Assembly (NCBI GenBank): GCA_963669155.1
Contig: OZ022590.1
Coordinates: forward strand, 4,751,248-4,815,247
Length of the DNA: 64,000 nt
DNA from: Arbacia lixula
Lineage: Eukaryota; Echinodermata; Echinoidea; Arbacioida; Arbaciidae
Direction: 5' to 3'
The translations under genes and the position numbers were made by a program. Positions 25,700 through 39,000 of this stretch are shown here, piece by piece (the stretch's first letter is position 1; each line of letters starts with the position of its first letter). The notes under the pieces were generated by a model. That model saw only the letters and a list, made by a program, of their open reading frames with translations, searched no databases and had not been told where the DNA came from.

Positions 25700-27000
25700 T
25701 TTGTATACAGCAAGTGGTATAGGATCCACAATACAGATAACACACATTGTCCTACAAGCATCCATTATCCATCTATCAATCCATCAAACATCAAGCACAT
25801 ATCCAATCAGAGACATCAACATTTTCAAACATTTCAAAATACAGACATGTCATAAAATCAAACTCAATATCATTGTGAACGCTGTAAAATCAATGTGGAA
25901 GTGCAACAAAAATCATACAGTGTACCAATACATTGATAGAGTTGTTTTTAAGATGTATAACAAATGTATTTTCAAATGCGAAGTAATCATGTTGAACCAA
26001 AAACGATAACGCAGTGCAGACCTTACATATTTCTTTGATCCCACATGAAGAATATAAATATTTTGTTTAAAAAAAGACTTGTATTAAGATCAATACATGA
26101 AGCGGTACGTTACTTCTTTCTGTCAATAATATATACAACAAGAGACAAGGCATAGTGCCTACTTCCTCAACTATGAAGTAGAAGTTTAACATTATGACAC
26201 AACATCAGTCACAGTTGATGGGTGACCAAAATCCTATAAAAATATAAATGTATGGAACTTAGCAATCTTTAGCAAAAATGTCCGACTACTTGCTCTGTAC
26301 ATGATGTCTCATCTGATATACGTCCATTTTCACACTGCCTTGTCAGTGGCTTTCTATAGCCAACATAATGCATACAAAACAATAGTTACACTGATCATTT
26401 TTTAGGACAATTTGGTAATGAGTATTTGTTTTCAGAAATACATGTATTACATTGAAAAATCTCTACTCGAAGCAAACTTGGAAGCAATGAAGTAAATAAT
26501 TTAGTTATAAATTGCAATCACAACCATACACATTTTTTTTTTGTCAAGAGTATACCAGGATAGATGTACTCCTCAAAGAGCTAATTTGAAAGCTTGAAAT
26601 AGTTGAGCATCACACAATGCTAGAACAAATGCATGTAACAATTTAATTCCTCATATTAAAAAAGATCCAGAATTAATAACTCATCTGTATAGCTAAACAT
26701 ATTGGATAATATCTACAACGGAATATCTGGTAGGCACTAAGAAACGTTATTTATTGTGAAGCAGACATGAACTGATATATTTCACATTGTGCCAATATGT
26801 TTATTTGTGAGAATACAAGTAGCCCAAGTTAAAAATTTGTTGTGAAGAACAAAGGAACATCATTGTTCTGCACTTGATTGTTGAGTACTGAATATGTGAT
26901 ACATGTACGATACTTTCCTGATACCGTTAGGGCACAGATAGACTAGTTTTTAATGGGAATTGTTATAGAATAGAGCATCCTACTCCTGAGTGTGTACTCA
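25700..27000. other. Gene-free stretch between the left array and the inner palindrome cluster
   Basis: AT-rich DNA with no recognisable coding exon. It is downstream of the ParB-like gene. Confidence 0.5.
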
Positions 27001-27009
27001 ATATCAGAT

Positions 27010-27187
27010 AGGTTGATATTTTGCTGTAATTTCAGCGAAATTGGCAGGGGAGCCTTGGCTTGCTATTTTGCTGTAATTTCAGCGAAATTGGGTGGGCGTC
27101 TTAACTTCATATTTTACTGTAGTTATAGCGTAACTTGGTAGCTGTTTTAACTTAACATTTCGCCATAATTACAGCGAACCTTTTATT
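27010..27187 (-). repeat. Inner palindrome cluster next to the 3' end of the ParB-like gene
   Basis: Three to four copies of the same palindrome (GCTGTAATTTCAGC at about 27022 and 27070, decayed copies near 27117 and 27164) sit 0.13-0.3 kb past the stop codon. On the minus strand an AATAAA (27187-27182) overlaps the last unit and is a good candidate poly(A) signal for the ParB-like gene. Confidence 0.8.
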
Positions 27188-27318
27188 TCAGCAAATCATT
27201 ACAATTACAACCATTTAATTCTTCATATCAAAAAACATCAAAAATTCATAACTTTTCTGTAAAGCTTAACATATTTAGATATTATCTACTACTATCTACG
27301 CACCCAATATCAGAAACT

Positions 27319-28359
27319 CTACCCATCTAGTTTGGCACGCAATTCAGCGACCATCTCCTTGGGCATTGGTAGCTTCTCGTTCCACGTCACGATGCATTCC
27401 ACACGGGACCTTGCAATGGAATCGTGGCAGAATACACCGAGTCTCCATACTGTGGAGTACGTCCCTGCAAAAAATTCAAATGTAACCTTTCTTTTGGTGA
27501 TGCCTACAACTCTTGCAAGCCATGGCTCCCCCTCTTTGTAGGACTTTTGTGGGGGATTAATTATGATGTTGTCTCCAATGCGCAGGTCCTTCAGGCTGTG
27601 GTTTATTGTATATTCTGTAAGAATGGGCAAATAAGAGGGAAAATATACATTGAATCTACACACATTCAAGCTACATAATCTGAACATTAGATCAATTTAA
27701 TTTTATTGCATCAGTATAGTTCTCCAATAATGGCACTATGACGATATGTTACATTAAAGTAAGGATGAGCTTACACAAGAAAATATGTAACCCTCTAATA
27801 AAAGTTACTTTTGCAGTACATGTATACAGTTTGGGCTTAACATATCATGGATAATGTATGATCTAACAGATAATTTGTCAAAGCTCTTCTGTATGAGTGT
27901 CCATGTAGACTGTTGTTGTATTCTGATGCTTGCTTATTTCATTCAAGGGAAGCAGAGCATGCTTCCCGAGTTCATGAATGCCTATCACTATTAACACTTT
28001 CCAATCAACATCTTGACATTACACATTATCAACAAATAGCTGTTATTTCGGTATTTCTCCATAAAAAATGGCATGCCATAACTAATTGATTATGAACAGA
28101 TTGCATTTGGAAAGCTACATAGATTATGTTACAGATGACATATACACCAATTGTTGTGAAGGCCTTGCATTGCTAAGATGCGAAGGGGAAGGGGGGGGGG
28201 GAATAATAGTGTCTATGGTAAGAAAGAAAAGGAAAAGAGTTGGAGACCATACACATTTTCTATTTTAATACAAAGTAGTTACGGTTCCGTACCTGAGCAT
28301 TCACCAAGGTCACAAGCAGGAGTTGCATCTTCCACCTCCGGCAGAACACCTACAATGTG

Positions 28360-28398
<39 letters not shown>

Positions 28399-31300
28399 CA
28401 ATGGCCCTTTACTTCAATCTTTACATGCCATTTATTTATTTATTTCACCAATAATGTACACAAATCCCCACAAGCACTCTGCCAATCATCATCTCAACAT
28501 AACACATTATCAACAAATAGCTGTTATTTCGGTATTCCTCCATAAAAAATGGCATGCCATAACTAATTGATTATGAACAGATTGCATTTGGAAAGCTATG
28601 TACAGATGACACAATTGTTGTGGAGGCCGTGCATTGCATTGCTGAGATGCGAAGGGAAATGGGGGGGGGGGGGGGGGGGTTATAGTGTCCATGGTAAGAT
28701 AAAAAAAAAAAAAAAAGGAAAAAAGTTGATGACCATACACGTTTTCTATTTTAATACAAAGTAGTTCAGTAAAGTTCTTTACCTGAGCATTCACCAAGGT
28801 CACAAGCAGGAGTTGCATCTTCCACCTCCGGCAGAACACCTACAATGTGAAAAGAGAGAGAGAGAGAAAGAGAGCAATGACCCTTTACTTCAATCTTTAC
28901 ATGCCATTTATTTATTTATTTCACCAATAATGTACACAAATCCCCACAAGCACTCTGCCAATCATCATCTCAACATAACACATTATCAACAAATAGCTGT
29001 TATTTCGGTATTCCTCCATAAAAAATGGCATGCCATAACTAATTGATTATGAACAGATTGCATTTGGAAAGCTATGTACAGATGACACAATTGTTGTGGA
29101 GGCCGTGCATTGCATTGCTGAGATGCGAAGGGAAATGGGGGGGGGGGGGGGGGTTATAGTGTCCATGGTAAGATAAAAAAAAAAAAAAAAAAAAGGAAAA
29201 AAGTTGATTACCATACACGTTTTCTATTTTAATACAAAGTAGTTCGGTAAAGTTCTTTACCTGAGCATTCACCAATGTCACAAGCAGGAGTTGCCTCTTC
29301 CACCTCTGGCAGAACACCTACAATGTGAAAAGAGAGAGAGGAAGAGAGCAATTACCCTTTACTTCAATCTTAACATGCCATTTATGTATTATTTCACCAA
29401 TAATGTACACAAATCACATGACAAGCACTCTGCCTGGTACAGTAAGATTTAATGGAAAAGGACAGAAAATTGAAAAGGAGTGACCTAAATCAAGTCACAT
29501 GTGGAAAAACATTGAAAAACATTAATATTGATGAAAAGTGGGTTCTTTTTGTCAATGTGATGACCTTTTAACAGTATGATATCAATAGCCGTCACAATAA
29601 GAGGGCACCAATATATCATAATGCTGACCAGTCATAAACTTACCCAGGTCTTCTCTGAATTCATATGGATCACACTCGCTCTCTGCACATCCTTCCCCAT
29701 CTACAATATGAATTTCAAAACATTGGGAGTAAAGAAATAATGGGCAAATACATTGTTCATCTTAATCAATGCATGGAATTCAGTACCAAGGCTCTCAAGC
29801 ATACATTACATTGATTTAAATATACAATTTAATGATAAGCAATAAGATAAAATCAAGCATGAAATATTTGTTACATGATGTCACATTTATCTTAATTTAT
29901 GTGGGAATGGTGGTCACCTTCCTACATATACAGTATGTCGATTACTTTTTCGGATCAACATGCACTCCAATCATCAAATTGCTTAAAAATGTGACAAACT
30001 TCCGGCTTATTAATATTGTGTTTGTGCCCCATTACAAGCAAAATATTGACTGATCTCCAGTAAATACATAGTGGCTACCCACGCGTGTATACCAACCTTG
30101 ATAATTGTATATTCATACTTATCTTAGTTGATGTGATGTGACAATACTGAAATGGTGACAATCATTTTTTTTAAAGCTATCTAATAACTCATCATTACTC
30201 TTAACATACCTGCTGCATCAGAGATGGAAGATTCATCATCATGTTCTGCATGCTTTGAATCTATTAAAGTTTGAGAAAGTGATATATATGGATTTATTAT
30301 TAATTTGATGTGCTTTGTATAATTCACTGACTAAATAATTTGGGTTGTGTAATGTGTAGTACACTGGCACTTGTACATGATTACACTGATTAACACAACA
30401 ATGCAAAACTAAATTGAAATGAAATATTTTGGGCTCCGACGGCCAGATATTAAGTATTGTTCCTTTTGCATCAAAAAATGATCTTTCCACATGTATACAT
30501 ATATTTTTTAATGTTGAGTTGCCACATTACACGCTGATTCAATGGATATTCATTCTCTCTGAATGCTGATAGTAGCATGGCACGTGTAGGGCAGAAATGA
30601 ATGTTGTAACTATTTATTTTCTTCTATTTATATTTCTTCTATTAACTGTTAAAATTTATATTCAATATATCTGAAACCAGAGTGAAGTGTTTATTTTAGA
30701 AGTTTGTTTTATAACCATTCCCTATTCTTCCTTGTTGAGAATATCGGCCACGTTATCCAAACAGATTTACTGACGAGAAGTCTACCGTCTCATTTGCAAT
30801 GAGTTTGCATTTGTGTCATTCACGAAATATCAAATTTTTGTACCTCACTTCTGGATTGTTCTAGCAGGTTGTGATTGATGAGTTGGTCAACGCATTTAGT
30901 GCTTAATAACACCTTATATTAATACTTAATCATTTACTTTTCAATGATCTGGTACCTTCACACGATAGCTCTTATCGTCACAAGGTTTCGGGCAGGCAGT
31001 CTGAAAACACGACCAACAACATGATTTAATTAGCAAGCAAAAGAATACTAATGATTAAAATGTTAATCAAATACTGGTACACGTCTTACTTGAGTCATTA
31101 TCGTCAACATCCATGTCCTCTTCCTCATCACCTGATCCAGTCAATATGGACGACTCGCGACTCTCATATGGCATCTCCTTCTGGATGTAATCTGGCAGAT
31201 GCAGGTGCACAGTAAGAAATAAAAAAAATAAGAACACATAATTTTACATAACATGTGAATGACTGCACATTCTGACGAAGTGGCTTTGGATGATAATCAA

Positions 31301-34300
31301 TTTTACAGGAATATAGATAGCATAAGTATGAATAGAATGTTTGAAGAACATGTATATCATGCTATGTTCGAAAAATGAAAACGTTGATTGTTGCTTTAAG
31401 AAATACATCCATGATAACATCCATCTAAGGTATTAATATAAAGGAAAGAAAGAAATTTAGCTGAATAGATCCAGATAACTGAATTGACAATTGTGATGGA
31501 TACATGGATAGAAAGACAAACAGAAGATATGAGTAACATGTAATCTACAGTGTGATTTTTTCTAAAGCACACCAAACTTGACAAACGTTTTTAATATCAT
31601 CTATTGGGACAACTCGAGAGGCAAATGACACATTACAAGACAGATAAGCAATATCAAGTTAGCGGCGCATTCTTTACCCGAAAGAGCGCTGAACAGCTCC
31701 TCTGATGTCCACTGCCGGGGGTGGCCATTCAGCGTTATGACGACATCTTGCAGGAGAACCTTATCGCCACCTATGTCTATCTCTGCATGGTCTTCTGCAA
31801 TGGTCATCAGCACCTGCTGTTGATTCTGTATCGAAGAAAGATGTAATGCTTATCATAGGGAAAACAATCAGAAATAAAAACTTTGCACGTAAGTAGACCT
31901 ATGTGTTGTCAATAGTAGCTTTTTATCAGAAGTATTTTTTTCGAAAGTAAACACATTTCTTTCAATTCCGGATTGCCTTGTCACTAAAGCCATATCATAT
32001 GCTGCTCCAAAACAAAATCACACTGAAAAAGACAACATTCTATAAAATTTCAAGAAGCTTAAAGTGTAATATCATATATGTACAAACCTTTCTTTGCTCT
32101 TTCTTTTGTTTGGTCATGCCGCATGCCTTAGTGAATGCCTCGTGCCCTTCGCTGACAAACACTCGCAGACATCGGAATGTCTCTGCCTCATTCAGCTTTT
32201 GTAGGGGTTGAAATTTAAATGCCTTGAGCTTTGGGTGTTCAGCAAACAACTCTTCCACGATCTCAAAACATCTATTTGAGAGAGCTGCAACTTTAATCGC
32301 AAGACGTTTTGTGTCGATTTGGCTCTTCTGCAATTGAAAAAACAAATGCATAACAGTAAAAATGCTTTACAGACATGGTATACTGTACACTTCACTCTAA
32401 ATGACACAATTATGCATTATTTACCTCATATTGAAATTAAAATTACTGATGAGTATAGCTGCATCAAACATTCCTGTCTTCGTACTGCATCTTCAGCAAT
32501 CTTATTTGGGTACAGCATAGTAGAGCACACCACACATGAAGAAGGCCAACATTTTAATATACATGTATATTTCCAAAATTTGAAATACACAATCCAGTGA
32601 TGAACCATTAGTATCATTCATGATAACTGAAGAACCTTAATAAGAGAATACCAGAAAATCAAAGACATGTTATACATCCTCATTGAGCACTATTGAACGT
32701 ATGTATATAGAGATTTTTCTAAGAGTATATATATCTATATTTTTTTGCAAATAGTTACTTGATGATTATATTGGTAAATTGACCAACCTTGTATATCCCG
32801 AGGATGTTCTTGAGCCTGTTAATGTACGGAGATGTCACGCTTGGTGGCTCCTCAGTGGTAGGCGTGGCATTCATTGCATACAGCTCCCGTCGGAAAAGCT
32901 GGATCTCCTGCCAACTGCTCATCTTGAGCACTTTACAGGCATCATCATTTCTGGACACCCCAAGTGATAGTGCCTGTTCATCACTCAGCCCAGCATAAAT
33001 GACAACCATTCGAGTTTTGAAAATTGGGTTTTGGGTCGTTTGAAGGGCACTTTTTTGTGCAAGGACTGAATGATTGCCATCAATTACTTCAAGGGGACAG
33101 GTTTTAAGCATAGTGGGCCGAAAGGAAGCAGGAGTAGGGCAGATAGTTTTATCCAAAAGACCGACAACAGGGGGAGCAGTGTCTATGCACAAACTGCTCT
33201 TTTCAATCATTCTAGCAGTGAGAGTTTTCAAGAACTGTTCATCTTGAAATCTGACCAGTCTTGATTGATCCGGTGTAACCAACTGACCAAGCTCAACTGA
33301 AAAGATCCCTACATATCCCATTTTGATATTTTCCCGATGACTGTTTAATAACTGATGTTCTTCGTTATACTTGTGGTACCGGCCTCGTTTTTTCTGGGGG
33401 GGGCATGTCATTTTTGTCAGTTAAATTGGCTCGCCATTTTTGCACAAACTCCTTGGTTGATTGCACAGGTCCAATCACATGTTGTGTGAAAATAGTGAAT
33501 GCCTGAAAGTTCTGCAATGGAGCCAGCATGCTTTTTCCATTTGAAAATAGGAGCTGTATAACGGGTCACAAAGAAAACATAAGAACATGATTTATTTTTA
33601 TCTTTCTTGTTCTCAACATAATGATAATATTCATGCAATTAGCAGAAAAAAGGCAAAAGCAAAATATCGAAAAGTAAAACATGTACAACATTAAAATCTG
33701 AGGAAACTTTACTTGGAACTATTTAAAGCCAGTACAATAAGACATCATTCGACTATGATGCGGTTATTCCTCAGCATGTTTTTTGTTTCAATTATGCCTG
33801 GCCTGTTCTGCCTTCAAGAAATGTCAGCATAATATTTCATTGAAAAAAGAACAACAAAATTAAGTAGATACCATAAAAGAATCAATCGTTCTTAAATCGT
33901 TTTATTTTCTGTATATGAAGAGAAATTGAAGATGGATAAAATCCTTAAATAAGTCCACCTATTTCATATTTCATGATAGTTGATTTTGACTTAGCATTGT
34001 TAAAATTGCTACATGCAGGATATGAGACATGCCTGTACTTATGCTCAAGCTGTGAAAGTACAATCCAATCTGAAGTATTTAATGTATAATTTGTATAAGC
34101 CTCCAAGTAAGGCAAAGTGAATATATAATCGAACCTGGCCCATGAATAAAAAAAGGTGGACAAAGGCCAAAGAAAACGAGCGATTTGGAAACGAAAGCTT
34201 AATCAGAACATTGATAGGGTTAGGCTAATTGGGATATGAACAAACCGAAAACAAAAACCACAAAGAATTAGATTGGGACGAATGAATCTGTTGATAGTGA

Positions 34301-36068
34301 TGGAAAATGAGAGAATGTGAATAACAGAGTAAAAACAATAGGGAAAAGATTGAAAGAAGAGGTGCTAGCAAATTGACAGCATGAAAGCATGCCACCTCGT
34401 GCCTCAGCGATGCGTGCCCGGAGCGTTGGCAGAGGATACTGTAAATGTAGAGGACCACCAAAAGAATGAGTACGAAAGAAATAAGGAAAAGAAGCATTAA
34501 GCGGTGTTTTTTTTTTTCACTGCGAAATACCCCGCCACATGGCGCAGTCAAATTCGCCCAAAAAAAAAAACACTGTGCAACTTTCCTCGAGCTCGACGCT
34601 CGCGCTCTGTTGCCTCAGAAAAATCGGCTCTTTGTACTTTTGTCAGTGTCCAGCTAGTCTAGGTTCGAGTCGCAGTTTATCAGCCCGAATTTATACACAC
34701 CGCGCGAAACGGAACAAAGCGCAACTCACCAAAGCGACTGCGCGATCCCTGAGAATTGCCGGAAAAGGTTAGGCCAGAACGCGCGAATTGAATAAGTGGG
34801 ATATTGCAAAATAATAAAACCCACCATAGCGCATCTTTGTTGCAAAATAATTGATATCCGATGAAAGAGTAATAAAAGGAAAATAAAACAATGTGAACTT
34901 GAGAACGATGGACAGGGAAATTTAACAGAAAATGTATGCGTTACAGCTTTCTTTAGGACTTGTTCTTCGATGCTTGAACTTATTGCAAAATTACAGACCT
35001 GCAGGGTTGCGCTTCATCACGGAAAACATATACATGTATTAGAGCACTACGCAGTCTTTCACGCTAAGTCAAAATAAGGTTATAAAGATGACGATGAGAA
35101 ACTGACCTTCAGGCATGTTTCATCTGTATCGTCCAGATCAGCTACTACATCACAGCCATCAGTCAATTCTAAAGTTAAATTTAACAAAGAAACACGATCT
35201 TATTTTGCATCACCGAACATTTTACTGGCCGAACGTACCGTCCGACCCCGTCGTAGTCTTAATTTTAGAGATTTTAGTTCCCGTTTGTTTATATCCGAAC
35301 CACTCCCTTGCACTATCCGTAACGTAATCCGTTATCACTGGGCCTTGGCGTGAAACTAAAATAATCTTCTTTCCCAGTCGAGTTTATCTATGTCCCAGGA
35401 GGCCACGGCCTCTCGGGGAGATCAAAAAGGATAGATCTACAGATTATCCATACTGAGATAAAAAAAAAAAAAAATACGAGTTGAATGAGCAAGAAATGTT
35501 CAACAATTTGGAGCACAGAAAGAAGCCTATTTACCAATACATAATCACGCTCCTTCCTGCCTTTCCCCGTAAGTTGGTTAGTTATCCGACAGAATACAAC
35601 CCCATGGTGTTATCGAGAGTTTTACTATTATCCAAATAGCAGTTATTAGTACACAATCTGTTGAGGACAAACGCTTTTAATTGGTAAATGTTACCACCAA
35701 AATGTGGAAAACTGTAGATATTACAACGATTGGATCTAGATTACAAGTTCCTTCCATTATCCAAAGTAAATTCAACTACATTTTCAAATCAGGGGTAGAG
35801 CGATTGAAGTATTCAAAGTGGCCGCTGATGCGTTCGGTGGCGATGAAAAAAGCAGAGTACCAAATTAATGAAATAAGAGGTAAGCACAGATACAGACACA
35901 TACATTGAGAACCTAAGGAATCTTACCTGGTTTATACTCGGCTAGATAAGTTGTTTCTTTGGCTCTGATTATCACGACACGACACTTGTCCGAGTCTGGA
36001 ACACCTCGTAGACTCCACCATTCATTAGATGGAGCGAGTTCAAGTTTCGGAATATCGCGAGCAGCCAT
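27319..36068 (-). CDS. ParB/sulfiredoxin-like protein with acidic linker and C-terminal beta-barrel-like domain
   Basis: Minus-strand exons are 36068-35927, 35168-35107, 33553-32788, 32327-32088, 31825-31678, 31191-31090, 30260-30210, 29700-29644, 29317-29261, 28839-28783, 28349-28293 and 27614-27319. All junctions are GT-AG and the frames join to about 677 residues. One exception: exon 3 shifts frame at an 8-base C run (plus strand 33396-33403); seven bases would keep it open. The start ATG opens MAARDIPKLELAPSNEWWSL. Near residues 220-260 PLEVIDGNHSVLAQKSA followed by VVIYAGLSDEQALSLGVSRN looks like a ParB/sulfiredoxin fold (the DGNH strand-turn binds nucleotide or phosphate in that fold). 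Residues about 450-580 are acidic and made from 51-57-nt exons, all in phase 1. The last exon (IGDNIIINPP, PWLARVVGITKRKVTFEFF) resembles a small SH3/BAH-type barrel. Function is unknown; a DNA-binding partner for transposition is inferred. Confidence 0.7.
27985..29435 (-). repeat. Tandem triplication (about 480-bp unit) that copies a 57-nt exon
   Basis: Three units repeat in order a 57-nt exon, a (GA)n tract, a 'GGCATGCCATAACTAATTGA' block and a poly-G tract. The marker ACTAATTGAT falls at 28081, 28562 and 29038. Units 2 and 3 are nearly identical; unit 1 has diverged slightly. Each exon copy keeps its splice sites and is phase 1-1, so each adds 19 residues (VLPEVE-ATPACD-GECS with one split Gly) without shifting frame. 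The (GA)n tract lies on the acceptor side and reads as the polypyrimidine tract on the minus strand. Confidence 0.95.
33396..33403 (-). other. Homopolymer frame break in exon 3 of the ParB-like gene
   Basis: Upstream of this run the exon reads in frame as far as NLTDKNDMPP. Downstream, the long open frame (KKRGRYHKYNEE onward) is shifted by one base. Removing one C joins the two without a stop. Sequencing or assembly error is the simplest reading; a real inactivating mutation or slippage is also possible. Confidence 0.75.
34649..34720. repeat. Partial copy of the 54289 fold-back arm
   Basis: AGCTAGTCTAGGTTCGAGTC, then TTTATCAGCCCGAATTTATA resembles the left arm of the element at 54289-54443. 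It lies in the intron between exons 2 and 3 of the ParB-like gene. Confidence 0.5.
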
Positions 36069-39000
36069 GTCGATACCTGTGTGCTTCTCTTTAGCAACTT
36101 CAAGGAGTGAGCCCGAGATTTGAACGGAGCAGAAATGGAGAGTAGAGACTATCACGACAACTATTGTCCAATCATGGACCGAGGTCCAGCGTCCAATGAC
36201 CAACTCTTGCGACAAGGGTGGGGTGGATTTTTTTTTTTTTTTTTTTTTTTGTGCGTGTGTGTGGTTGAAATTCCTGAAGTACGAATTTATTTGCGCACTA
36301 TCCCTGCTTCGTTTTGTTTAAAGGGACCACACAGCGAAACTTAATCACTGGTTCCTGCAAAGGCGTTAAGTTTCATTTGGAAAGCACACAATGTTGAATA
36401 AAAGAGAAGGTATTTCAGGAGCTACTATCTCAAGAGCTATTGGCGTAATTTCTGGGCGTATATCGCAGTAGAATAAACTTATCAAGAAAGTAGTTTCTTG
36501 CCAAGTTGTACTCGTTCATCTCCGTATGTTGTGTATTTCCTGGGAGTTATGCACTGGCGTTTTTTTTTTCTTCAAGCACCGGGTAGAAAGAACTAATCTA
36601 GGAATACCACCCCGGTATTCTTTAAGTTGTGGGACGACTGCTTATTTAAAATTCCTCCAAGAAGATTATGCCGCTGTTAATTTAGACCTTTTTTATTAAT
36701 TAAAAATTAAAATAATCAGTAATATAGTTATTTTCCTTTTCCTTTTATTGTTTACTAAATTGAAATTTGGGCTTAATAAGGAATATATAGCATTTAATCT
36801 TCCCAAATGTTGATAACCCCAGCACAACAACCGGTTACATTTTCGCCGCATTGCAGATCACTTCTATGTGAATACAAAGTGCAAAACAGCAATGATTTAA
36901 GTAAAATCATGAATTTTTACCTTTGGTAACCAACATTGTATACTGCTGTAATACAAGCATATTGTTACATGTAAATGCTATCATGATATTCACATCGGTT
37001 TACATGAAAATAAATGAATCAACCACAAGCAAGAGCCAGCTAGTGCGTCCAAGGGCAATCATAGCAGGGAAGATGATTTGTTGTGTATCTGCATATATGA
37101 TAATACATCAGCGCCGAACTCCTTTTAGTTCCAATTGTTGATCATTACAACAAACTATCGTATTCATCATAATTTGGAGGAGCCTTCAAGATTGATAGGA
37201 GACCTGTATTGATAGTTGTGTTTATGTGGAGAAAAGCAGGACGTGGTCTGACTGAAGAACTGTTAGAGTTAACAATTTTGAAGAGTAGATGATTTCAACG
37301 CAAAGTTGGTGTTTTCGTAATGCAATGACGTCATTCCTTTATTCATGTTGCTACATTGGGACAAGCGAACGACCCGCCGCCATCTTGTCCGCATGTTGTT
37401 GGGTACGATATCCTGCTCTCGATCTGAGTCGTTTATTACATTTGTAAATCTTGCTTTTTCCAGGGAGTTGTCAGGAACAAGTCCCTGCTGTCCCTGCTTT
37501 GTCGAAAAGAGCTTCAATACGACGTGCGACTGGATATTACGCCAACTCGATAAAGCGCGGATCTTTGGCTCAATTTCGTTTTAAGTACTATGTACAAAAT
37601 ATATCTTGTTAAACCCTAATTTAGTAGGCCTGAAAAACGAATGAAAATTTCAAAAGAGTATTTAATATCTCGCCGCTCACATGTTCTAGTTATAAATGTT
37701 ATCACATTTTTCACTGATTTGTGTTGTAATGTGTTAATTGTGTTAACGTTGAAAACAACTTCCCGGTGGGGAACATAGAGTTTCGGATGTTTTTTTTTTT
37801 CGGGATTGTCTGTTGAGGATTGTTGTCCCCGGTTTTCTCAGGTCCATTGCGCGAGGCCCCTTGCGAAACTGACAGATTTTTGACCAACCACACATGCACA
37901 TGCTCATGTTGGAAGAATAACCAAAACTTAATATCACGACGCACGTTAGTTGGTTTAACATGTAAGCCTCTACGTTAAATCAAGTTAACGTTTTGATTTA
38001 AATCAACGTTCGTTACATCACGACATTATCAACATGATCATGCGTGTTTAAATATGATTAACAACACATGTTATTGTAAAGCAGGAAGATTTTCTTGTGG
38101 AGAACTCCATGCTGGCGACGGTGATTTATCTGTGGTATATTTTTGCATCCGCGAACAATTGACCTCTGACTGTTGACAAATGAATGATGCGTAGCTACTG
38201 CGCCCTATCTCGACCGCACCAGGTCTGGCATATGTTACTTTCTTGGACGCGGGATCGATGGGCTCCTTCTGTTGCACATCCCCCGTCTTAGGATTCAGAT
38301 GCATGAGAAATAAATAAAACACGCTCCAACTGCATGGAATGTGTCTTCGAGCCCTAATTGTTCAATTTAGTCCATCCACATCCTGCCGTGTACAAATTAA
38401 TCGGAACCTTTCGTAATGAATGGCTTCATAATGTTGGTATAACAGTCTCTTCGCAATGTAATAAAGGGGAAAAGCAGTGAAGCGTATAAAGCAACAGTAA
38501 TGTACTATGTCATGATATAAAGTGATGTGACAAAGTTGACTCATGATGCCTGGGGCTTGGTTCTCGTAGTATGATTTACAATCATGATAATAACTTTTTT
38601 CCCAAGCTTAATTGGCGTGTTCTGGTCGCATCATGGGCCGTCCTGCATCCATGGTCACATACTTATCCAGTCTAAGTACTAGGCTGTGAGGTGAATGAAA
38701 TGAAATGAACCCAGTCTGTTCCCAAATATGTCTGGTAACAGACTACGCCCTTCTTACTTCATGGCTCCTCTGGCTTCTCTCCAAGGATGGGATTAGTACA
38801 TAGTCTGTGCTATCAGACATTGTGTCTATGCACCTCACATCCTCGCACCTAGCCAACCTCGGTCTCGAGTTATTGCGTACACGATAGCCATACGGATGGA
38901 AGGACATCCCGAATGCATTCTGCTTATCCCACCGACCACTCTGTTGGGAAGGCTTAACGTTAAACCGGCGGAGGGGGGGGGGGGGGGGGGGGGGGGGGCT

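Noticed and set aside
30966-31002. Possible extra small exon of the ParB-like gene between exons 31191-31090 and 30260-30210
   Set aside because: It has plausible splice sites, but the incoming phase gives a stop after seven codons.
34655-34670. GGTTCGAGTC, a tRNA T-loop-like string
   Set aside because: No acceptor stem or anticodon arm around it; it belongs to a fold-back repeat arm.
37269-37584. Open frames on both strands in CpG-containing DNA
   Set aside because: No motif, no partner exon, and the frames mirror each other.
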